A DNA stretch of 64,000 bases from Chlorops oryzae (Eukaryota > Arthropoda > Insecta > Diptera > Chloropidae). Of the stretch, positions 56,849 through 64,000 are shown in pieces. The position numbers were made by a program, and so were the translations under genes. The stretch covers positions 96,704,136 through 96,768,135 of the forward strand of contig CM035806.1 in the NCBI GenBank assembly GCA_020466095.1, in the 5' to 3' direction. The notes under the pieces were generated by a model that worked only from the letters and a program-made list of their open reading frames with translations, made no database searches and was not told the DNA's origin. The number at the start of each line of letters is the position of its first letter. Position 1 is the first letter of the stretch.

Positions 56849-58045
56849 CGGGAAAGTAGTCGAATTCTGACCCCTTAAGAAATTTTGCTATAAATTCAAA
56901 CCGCTGATACTCTATGTTAGATAAAAACTTAACATGCCATTAGCAAGAGAATCTCATTACCTTTGTTTTTGAAGTATAAAATTTTCATCAAAAGCCTACT
57001 GAATATAGATTATTTTAGAAACATTCAGTATACTAAATTTTGAAGGTTTGAAAATTGGTGTTCTAAATATGACCCCCATCGCTTGTTTTAAAACCAGAGA
57101 TTATATATTTATTCTTGCGAAAAAAATAGGTTAATAACGGGTTAAGAATCCGGTTTTTGGAAATTAGCGTGTTTTTGAATTAGTATGAAAATCCATAAAA
57201 ATCGATTTTCTATGAAACCTTATATTTTTTTCTCAAGTTTTTATTTTTCCTTTAAAACCCCTTTACTTTACTATCATACACAACCATACCATATGTCCGT
57301 TTTTTCGCTGGACCGTCCATTTTTTCTAAGCTGATACAGCGGTCATGCGAACATATTTGAAATCATGATTTGTCATGCTTTTTTTTTTTGAAATATGCCC
57401 ACAGCCCATTATTTTTTGAATTCAAAATTTTCAAGATCCGACCAACGACGAGTGCCATTGTGGGGGGTAGGTTCCCTACATCCACGCGCTTCGTCTCGCC
57501 TATAAACCCGAAACATTGCCGGCAATAGTTGCCCTAATGTAAAAGGGCACATTGACAAGTTTGATTTAAATTGGCTTGTTGTGATGCTGAAGATTTTGAT
57601 GAAGAATAAATGTTTTTTATTCACTTAAAAACTGGTGATTTGCACTCTCAAAACTTAAATGCTCAGTTGTATTTGGAAATCTCACAATTGTTAGTTCTGA
57701 GTCCGAAAAATTCAGTTTGTTTGAACTGAATTAATGGATTTTTGTGTAAATATATACTTAAAAATGTGTCCGTTTTTTGTACATTTTTTTTCCAATTTAG
57801 CGTACAGCAAAATAAAATTTTTTTACATTTGTCGGTTTTTTTTTTTTTTTGCAAAAGCGACATGGTAACGTTAATCATACACCATTTAATATTATGAGAA
57901 AAATCTTAATCGGGATAAATTACCGATTTTTTCTTAAACAAAAAAGTTGTATTTTTATATAGAAATTTTAAATTTCTAAAATTTTAATTTTACCTATGAG
58001 TTAAAAATTTGAAAAAATTTGCTTAAAAATCAGCAGCTTAATATG
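56849..58045 (+). mobile_element. GGGGAAAG MITE, copy 4, interrupted and 3'-truncated
   Basis: TA at 56847-56848, then CGGGAAAGTAGTCGAATTC and the family sequence, with a 592-bp insertion at 57282-57873. The right terminus is missing; the copy stops shortly after GCTTAAAAATCAGCAG near 58040. Confidence 0.75.
57282..57873. mobile_element. 592-bp insertion with 9-bp target duplication
   Basis: ATCATACAC at 57273-57281 and 57874-57882; the equivalent site in copy 1 (about 1443-1451, ATCAAACAC) is single. The inverted ends are weak (ACCATATGTC at the left, ACCATGTC in the right complement). No transposase. A 9-bp duplication is usual for Mutator-like elements; 8 bp could also be read, which would allow hAT or P. 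Confidence 0.65.
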
Positions 58046-58049
58046 TATG

Positions 58050-58545
58050 TATGTGTGACGCTGTTTCGGACACCTTCGTTGTCTGCAACCTTGGATTTTC
58101 AGTGCGTAGCCTTTCTTTGCCAAACTCTCCTCATTCGCTCTCAGGACGTGTGTCTTTACCAGAACAGCCTTGCTTCCCGCATTTTCCCAATAAATGGCGC
58201 AAATCCATAACGGCTACGAACAAGACGAGTCGGCCCGGATATGGGCATTTCCAAACGGATGCGACACTTAAATGTGCAATTTTAAGTCCCGAATTCAAAT
58301 ATGCGGTAACTAGTACTTTTGCTTCTCAATAATTTCAAGCAGCTTATGCGGACTAATAATTTTGTCAAAGGTTCAATGCAGTCCCGAATGGCAATCAGCT
58401 ATGTATATACGGACGCGACAAAACGTTTACTTTTCCTGGAATTGCCCATATGGCATTAACGTTATATGATGAAAGTTTGTGCCAATGCTGGTTCTTTGAG
58501 GATATGTCGTTTAAAGTACAAGACGTATTACAGGTAATATAAATT
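58050..58545 (+). pseudogene. coding-like stretch with frameshifts, possibly WD-repeat-like
   Basis: Three frames in turn look protein-like: ESARIWAFPNG in one, LKCAILSPEFKYAVTSTFAS in the next, and GNQLCIYGRDKTFTFPGIAH with FFEDMSFKVQDVLQ in another, ending at CAG/GTAATA, which resembles a splice donor. An aromatic IW followed by LSPEFKYAVT recalls WD-type repeats, but this is a weak similarity. Shifts near 58270 and 58350 would have to be real for it to be a pseudogene. Alternatively it is an old retrocopy or an exon of an unknown gene. Confidence 0.3.
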
Positions 58546-58689
58546 TTCGAAATTACTTAACATATTGACAAATTTTTGTAAATCACATTAATTGGCCTAA
58601 AATATGTTCAAATTCGAAATTTCATCAAAATATCTTGAAAAACATCGGTTTTAGAGCAGTTTTTGCGATTTTCACAACAGACCATAGTA

Positions 58690-59592
58690 CTGGAGGTACC
58701 CCTAAAAATGGTCCGATCGGGTCCATTCTCGAACTTGTTCTTACTCATGTCCCCGTGAGCACGCATACCAAATTTTGTCGAGATAGCTCAACTCCTTCGA
58801 TAAGAAAACTGTATACAAACAGACGGACATGGCTAAATCGAATCGCCTAGTGACGCTGATCGTTTCTTTATATATTTTGTATGGTCTATCTCGACTGCCC
58901 AGTAGTCAGCGGAGCCACCACAACACTAGCGATTTCACTAGTCACTGGGTGTCGGGGATCGGTCCCTTTCCTATCCAAGACGCTGGCGAATTTAACATTA
59001 CGATATCATTGCCGGGGACAGGTCGTCCTTTTATGCGCCACCTTTAACCAGTCATTTCGCTAGCGAAAAGGGGCAGGAAAATGGCCAGCGGCTGAGAAAA
59101 AAGAAAATTTTCATTTTTTGTTTTGACTTTTTTTAAATTTATTTATTTTATTAATTATTATATTTTTTGTTTATCTATTTTTTATTTTAAATCTTTTTTA
59201 TTTTAAATCTTTTTTATCTTATTTCTCTTAAAATTTTCTCGCCTCCACCGAGCCTCGAACGCCTAACCATTACGCTAAACGAACGAATTTAATTTCTTGG
59301 TCAAAATGCTCACTTGAGTTTAGCGTTGCTCAGATTTTGGGAAACGTATTTAACGAATTTTTTCACTCCAAAAATTGTTTACTTGAAAATGAACCATTAA
59401 AAAAAAATAATAATAAAACCTTAAAAATTTAGGGGAAAATGTTTGTCTTCCAAAATAACTGAACTATGAACAAAAAACAAAAACTCTAATTTATAAAACA
59501 TTAAAAAATTTAGGACTACTGGGTGGTTCTGGGTGTTACACACAACCACACAAACGCAATATACCCTCGACACAGAGTGTGTCGGGTGTAAT
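58690..59592 (-). mobile_element. Helentron/mini-me-like repeat, copy B, interrupted
   Basis: Same block order as 521-740: GGAGGTACCCCTAAAAATGG, GAGCACGCATACC, AGCTCAACTCCTTCGATAAG, then GACGGACATGGCTAAATCGA. It is split by the CCCAGTAG element at 58898-59523 and resumes with GTTACACACAACC and a hairpin CCTCGACACAGAGTGTGTCGGG. Comparison with copy A around 668-682 gives the empty site. Confidence 0.65.
58898..59523 (-). mobile_element. CCCAGTAG element, copy 2, with partial tRNA-like core
   Basis: 626 bp with inverted ends CCCAGTAGTC and GACTACTGGG, flanked by TG at 58896-58897 and 59524-59525. Deleting the element and one TG gives CTCGACTGGTTCTGG, matching CTCGAGTGGTTCGGG in copy A of the host repeat. 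The first 170 bp match 18669. The core is the same but lacks module 1, and module 2 (59238-59290, minus) has lost its anticodon-arm part. No coding. Confidence 0.75.
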
Positions 59593-60976
59593 TAAATAGC
59601 AAATGGAGGGGGGTAGCAACGGGCATAATTAAGGTAAATTAATTCAAGTCTTAAATTGAAATATATTTATTAGAAATTGTTTCTTTCCAAAATTTGGAAA
59701 GAATGTTTCACCTACTTTTAAGCATTACGATCATTCCAAATTTCAACGGAACACATAAAGTACAATCAAATTGAATTCAAAAAAAATTTTATTACCGCAA
59801 TTACTCGAAAAAAAAGAAAAAATTAAAATTTTCCGAATGGCTTGAATGCATTGAACAATTTCATTTGCTGATACAAAATTTCGCAGCTTAAGTGCTTAAA
59901 AATGGTAATGAAATCATCGCGTTGACACGTCGTTGCAAAAAAATCCCCTTGCATTGAGCGACGGTGATAAAAGCTTTTTTTCACCAAAACACAGACAAAA
60001 ACAACAAAAAAAAAAAGGAAATAAGAAGTAAAATAAAAGCGGGAACAACCCAAAAAAAAAAGGAGAAAGTACGATGGCAAAAAGCAACAGGCGTTGCAGC
60101 ATTTAACGCCACTTTTGAGCTCTCCCTTCAATTTGCCAACACATTTTTTCGCTGGTTACCTCCAAAAAAAAACAAAAAAAAAAGTCCTTTGGAGAGTGGG
60201 ACGGAATTTTTTCAGTTTCTGTTTATCGCTTGAATGTTTGTGTAACAGATTTTGGTCAGAAGTGATTACCTTTATTGTGGTAACGAGAACGAAGGCTAAA
60301 ATCCCCCAAAAGACGATCTCCATCAAGGACGCATTATATCATCAATTACATTTAGAGTACTATATGTGCAGCGTAAGCAGGGTATATTAGTTTAGTGAGG
60401 ATCTTGTAACAGCTAAGATATATACATATGTATTCTTGATCAAGACCGAAAACTTAATCGATGCAGACATAACTGTCTGTCCATCCAACTGTGCTCGGAT
60501 TATATTACAATCCAATCACGTAAAAATTTCGCACACCGGTATGTGTTGGACCCGGAGAATAAATGTAAGTGAAAATCGACGATATTCGACCACTGCCATG
60601 GCCACAAATGGAAAATTTTCATAACTTCCGAAACAAAAAGCCTAGAAGCTTCAAATCCGAAACATATGTTCAACAAGACGAAGGAAAGGTACAGGAGAAA
60701 AGTTGACACTTTCCGCCTCCTATACACCAGAGGCACTCTTAATTTGAGAATATATGTTTGGTAAACTTTAAGTAATAAAAGGTGTTCAGAGTTCTTATAG
60801 ACTAATAGAAAAAGCAAAGAAGGGCTCCAACTTTAATTGTAGTAAGAGTATTAGTAGTTAGAGTATAGAACCATATGAAATCAGATTTACGATGGTTTCA
60901 ATGTTATTTGGCAATGGTTGACAAAACTGACAAGGAACATACGAGACGTTGACAAATAATGGAAAATAATTTCTTA
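59593..60976. other. no gene recognised; a mini-me-like fragment
   Basis: 60370-60500 contains GGGTATATTAG, ATTCTTGATCAAGACCG and ACTGTCTGTCC in the order seen in the GTCY family, so it is probably another degraded member. Poly-A runs near 60005-60060 and 60165-60182 create Lys-rich or Phe-rich frames. No gene. Confidence 0.45.
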
Positions 60977-61190
60977 CTGGAGGTACCCTTAAAAATGGAC
61001 CGATGAAGAACATTTTTTGACAGGATGTTTATTACTGTAGAGCAGCGGCTCTCAAACTTTTTTGGTCGCGCAGCCCTTGAAAGATATACAAATTTTTGCC
61101 TAATTTTTTACATATCGCACCTCCGCAACAACTCATAAAACAAAAAAGGAATGTAAAACATACATTATGAAATTTTTTCGCGGAGCTGTA

Positions 61191-61325
61191 CTGGAGGTGC
61201 CCCTAAAAATCGGCCGATCCAGTCCATTATCGTGCCGTGAGCACGCATACCAGATCTCCTTAAGATAGCTCAACTCTCTCGATAAGAAAACTGTTTACAG
61301 ACAGCCAGACAGACTGACATGTCTA
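61191..61325 (-). mobile_element. Helentron/mini-me-like repeat fragment, copy C
   Basis: TGGAGGTGCCCCTAAAAATC, GAGCACGCATACCAG, AGCTCAACTCTCTCGATAAG and CAGCCAGACAGACTGACATG, the latter a decayed GTCY array. A tiny piece (TGGAGGTACCCTTAAAAATGG-type) also lies at 60977-61000. Confidence 0.55.
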
Positions 61326-61576
61326 AATCTAATTTCAAAAAATATTGACTGGTAATTCCAAGGGTGTAATCCAGGCTGTGATGAAGCGGAGCGCTAATAT
61401 TTTTTTAAGATATTTTTTATTATCTGCAATTTTAATTAAATTAAATAAAATGTAAGATTAAATTTGGTCGTTTTCTTATTTTAAAAATGTAATTAATTTT
61501 TTATTGATCTCAATTAATCAAAAATCGTATATAATAGCTCGTTACCCCATTATAACCTAGGCTTCCCTTAGTTCAC

Positions 61577-61688
61577 ACGCAAACTATTTTTGTAGATACC
61601 TAGTCAAGACACAAACTAATTTGGCTGAGACGCAAACATTTATTGTAAGTTTCTAGTCAAGACACAAACTGATTTGGCTATGACAGAG
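61577..61688 (+). repeat. two-copy ~55-bp tandem duplication
   Basis: CTAGTCAAGACACAAACTAA followed by TTTGGCTGAGACGCAAACA, then again CTAGTCAAGACACAAACTGA with TTTGGCTATGACA. Non-coding. Confidence 0.7.
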
Positions 61689-61689
61689 C

Positions 61690-62703
61690 TGCTTCCAAGC
61701 AGGAAATGCGAGTAGTTACTTAAGGTCAAGCATATGGGCATTTCCACAGAAATGTCAACCGCAATCAAAAAAATTCAAAGCCTATAAAAGTATGTTGTTT
61801 TAACATATATTTATAGAGAATCGATCAAATTTTACTAATCTAAACATATTCCACATATATTCATAACACATTTAGAAATATTCAAATGCAAAGTCGCACA
61901 AGTGCAAAAGTTATGTTTTGAATATTTCTCTTCCCGTTTTGTTTTGGTTAATGTTCGTAATAACATCCACAATGCTTTGATATTTGCACTTTTAAATATC
62001 GTTTTATATTTGAGGAATGTAAGAAAAATGCAAAGGGAACGATGCAATCGCCAATTACGGTAAATTTTTTCTTTACTTTATCGTTTATTTCGTTGTAGCG
62101 TGCGACATTGAAAAATAACATTTGTTATCAGTTAGTCAAAGGTGTTTGTGCAACGCGCCTCAAATATTCGCAGCAAACAGCAATTTGTATTGCAATTAAA
62201 TAAAAAAAAATTTTGTTGCAAAATAATCAACGCTTTGGCCCTGAGATATATTTGAAGTTTGTAGCGTGCGACATCGTAAGTGTAAAATTTATAAATTTCG
62301 CACCCTTGCTCCTAAGCCCATTTCAAATTTTTTTTTTTTCAACCACATTTTTCTGCAAGAAACTCAACACCTAGAAACTTTATGTTTATATAGACTGATG
62401 CAGTAGTCGATTAAGAATAAACTAAGTTAAGAAAAATAATTATTTTTTTGCAAGTTTCAAAAATGTTCCAGAAATGCGAAATTTTGAGTTGTACCGATTT
62501 AGTAGCAAGGTTGCGATAGGTCAACTTACCGAAAAGGAGTACTCTGAGTTACCCCAGAACATGACTAGTCCAAAATGTAGAGTATTTTGTGTAAGACAAC
62601 TGACCTCTAATTCACCACAGTAGGTCTATTCGTGGAGTAGTTAAATGTGGGAGTGGTAATGCCTCAATGACAAGCCAATGTTAAAAATACAGTTGAAGCA
62701 TCG
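61690..62703. other. no gene recognised
   Basis: The motif TGTAGCGTGCGACAT occurs twice, near 62095 and 62262. No defined element or coding domain. Confidence 0.4.
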
Positions 62704-62745
62704 CACAGTGCTTTGTCTCCATACAAAAGTGGGACAAAAATAGAA
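62704..62745 (+). mobile_element. Transib-like end: heptamer, 23-bp spacer, nonamer
   Basis: CACAGTG (62704-62710), 23 bp, ACAAAAATA (62734-62742). This matches the arrangement of a 23-type recombination signal (CACAGTG and ACAAAAACC) with 7 of 9 nonamer positions. Transib transposon ends are known to have this layout. The related block is 13663-13706. No partner end was found to the right in this window. Confidence 0.45.
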
Positions 62746-63600
62746 GGAGTATTCCAAAGTTAGTGAAATTTGGCATTTTAGTTAATTTGAGGTCGCTGAT
62801 TCCGAATCTGAAATCAAATTTAATGTCAATGTCATAATTTTGTCACAAATCGCGTTTAAATTGTGAAATTTCACCTTTTTCAAGTGATTGTAAAAATATA
62901 CAAAAATTCAATAAAACTCCAAACCAAAATTTTTTTAATTATTATCTGTACTTTTGTCTTTTCAAAACTGTTTTCTTTATTCAAAAATGTTGTATACTTG
63001 TTAAGTAAAAGTATTTTTTGTTAGACCATGTTTTCCCCTAAAAGATGCCATATTTGCTTTTTGCTTAATAAATGTTATTCCTTTTATGATCTTTTACATT
63101 ATATTTCTCACATGAATCGGCATCAATTTTCTCTTCTATGTAATAAAATAAAGCATTAGCTTTGTCTCGATGACCTGCACCAATCCACAAATTAAACAAT
63201 TCTTCATTTGTTATAACAACTGACATTTTAAATTCCTTTATTGACAATGACAATTTAATTTAAAAGTTTGCTAAACGATATGATAAAAAAAAATTAAAAT
63301 GATTTTTGTGAATTAAAACAAGGGCTCGAAAATTATGATTTGCACGTTATTACGTGCAATGGTTTAGTTTCTTCCTCATGCGATGGAGCAATTTCAGTAT
63401 TACCGTCCCGCGCTGCGCGTTCCTTAGCCTCTTTCTCACATAATTCACGTAACTCGAATTCAAAATGTTTTTTTTTTTTTTAATAAACAATAAAAAAGTG
63501 ACAAAAGCAACAATTCAAAGATAAATACAAAATAGAAAATATATTACATTTTTTGAAAATAAACTGTTTTAAAAAACTCACTATACTAAATATATAATAA
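62746..63600. other. no gene recognised
   Basis: A 62-residue minus-strand frame at 63065-63253 (MSVVITNEELFNLWIGAGH in part) has a balanced composition and might be a leftover exon, but it cannot be assigned. Poly-T at 63467-63481. Confidence 0.35.
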
Positions 63601-63604
63601 GAAA

Positions 63605-63866
63605 AAATGGAACCCGCACTGAATCGTATGAAAAAAATGGAACCCGCACTGAATCGTATGAAAAAAAGGAACCCGCACTGAATCTTATGAAAAAAATGGA
63701 ACCCGCACTGAATCGTATGAAAAAATGGAACCCGCACTGAATCTTATGAAAAAAAGGAACCCGCACTGAATCGTATGAAAAAAAGGAACCCGCACTGAAT
63801 CTTATGAAAAAAATGGAACCCGCACTGAATCGTATGAAAAAATGGAACCCGCACTGAATCGTATGA
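63605..63866 (+). repeat. 29-30 bp tandem array, nine units
   Basis: Unit GGAACCCGCACTGAATCGTA plus TGAAAAAAA/T. Nine units differ by the length of the A-run (29 or 30 bp) and by G or T in ATCGTATG/ATCTTATG, in the order G G T G T G T G G. Minus-strand frames read VPFFSYDSVR or CGFHFFIRFSAG depending on unit length, so they are by-products. Confidence 0.95.
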
Positions 63867-64000
63867 TCATATGTTCTGATTGCAGTCAAGAAAACATAAA
63901 CATTAAATATGTATGAAAAGAATATAAGAAAGAAATGAAACAAATTTTGTATATGTAAGTTAAGGCAACAGGCCTTTTCGCATGGGAAAAACTATTTTCC

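Noticed and set aside
62095..62275. TGTAGCGTGCGACAT direct repeats as a target duplication
   Set aside because: 15 bp is long for a DNA element, and the 165-bp sequence between has no terminal structure; left as an unexplained duplication.
1..64000. CRISPR arrays, bacterial operons or phage modules
   Set aside because: Composition, repeats and element types are those of an insect genome; no array of spaced repeats with unique spacers was seen.

Overview
This is eukaryotic, AT-rich, repeat-dense DNA from a draft assembly (two runs of exactly 100 N). The mobile-element content points to a higher fly (Diptera): an irritans-type mariner close to Himar1, a second DD34D mariner, Jockey-type and LOA/I-type LINE remnants, a tRNA-headed SINE, GTCY-bearing mini-me/Helentron-like repeats and many MITEs. 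I cannot name the species. I recognise no intact host protein-coding gene and no bona fide tRNA or rRNA gene. Nearly all long open frames are transposase, LINE remnants, or by-products of simple repeats.

Layout. 0-7 kb: Helentron-like fragment, GGGGAAAG MITE, TTAA MITE (family 1), an unrecognised 90-residue frame, low-complexity DNA, a small 112-bp MITE, TTAA MITE (family 2), and a GGGGAAAG MITE carrying a nested CACCGAG element with two tRNA-like modules. 7-13.7 kb: microsatellites, a TWA-site MITE, a GA-rich minisatellite, a SINE with 12-bp target duplications, and a gap. 15-25 kb: hairpin MITEs, the first complete CCCAGTAG element, two hAT-like MITEs, mariner 1, a long-TIR MITE and a dispersed repeat that serves as an empty-site reference. 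25-35 kb: TTAA MITEs, a tandem repeat, a 5'-UTR-like island, a 2.2-kb inverted pair of TTAA MITEs, and a CGATA-rich hAT MITE. 37-47 kb: LINE tail, TWA MITE, a Transib-like element, then a second copy of the dispersed repeat holding a Helentron-like element and a 3.1-kb foldback-type element with 1-kb arms. 48-52 kb: a gap, mariner 2, TWA MITE, long hairpin. 54-56 kb: a Jockey-like LINE remnant interrupted by a hAT MITE and by a second LINE. 57-64 kb: an interrupted MITE, a broken coding-like stretch, a Helentron-like repeat split by the second CCCAGTAG element, a Transib-like end, and a 29-30 bp tandem array.

How the parts relate. The window can be read as a layered insertion record, because paralogous copies supply empty sites for several insertions. 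The least expected structure is a ~550-bp core with two Pol III-type tRNA-like modules found inside elements with two unrelated kinds of termini. The SINE and a LINE fragment share a 3' tail, which suggests a non-autonomous/autonomous pair. Two unrelated ends share a CACAGTG heptamer, 23-bp spacer and A-rich nonamer, the arrangement known from Transib and from RAG signal sequences. All coordinates were read by eye and were not computed by alignment software.
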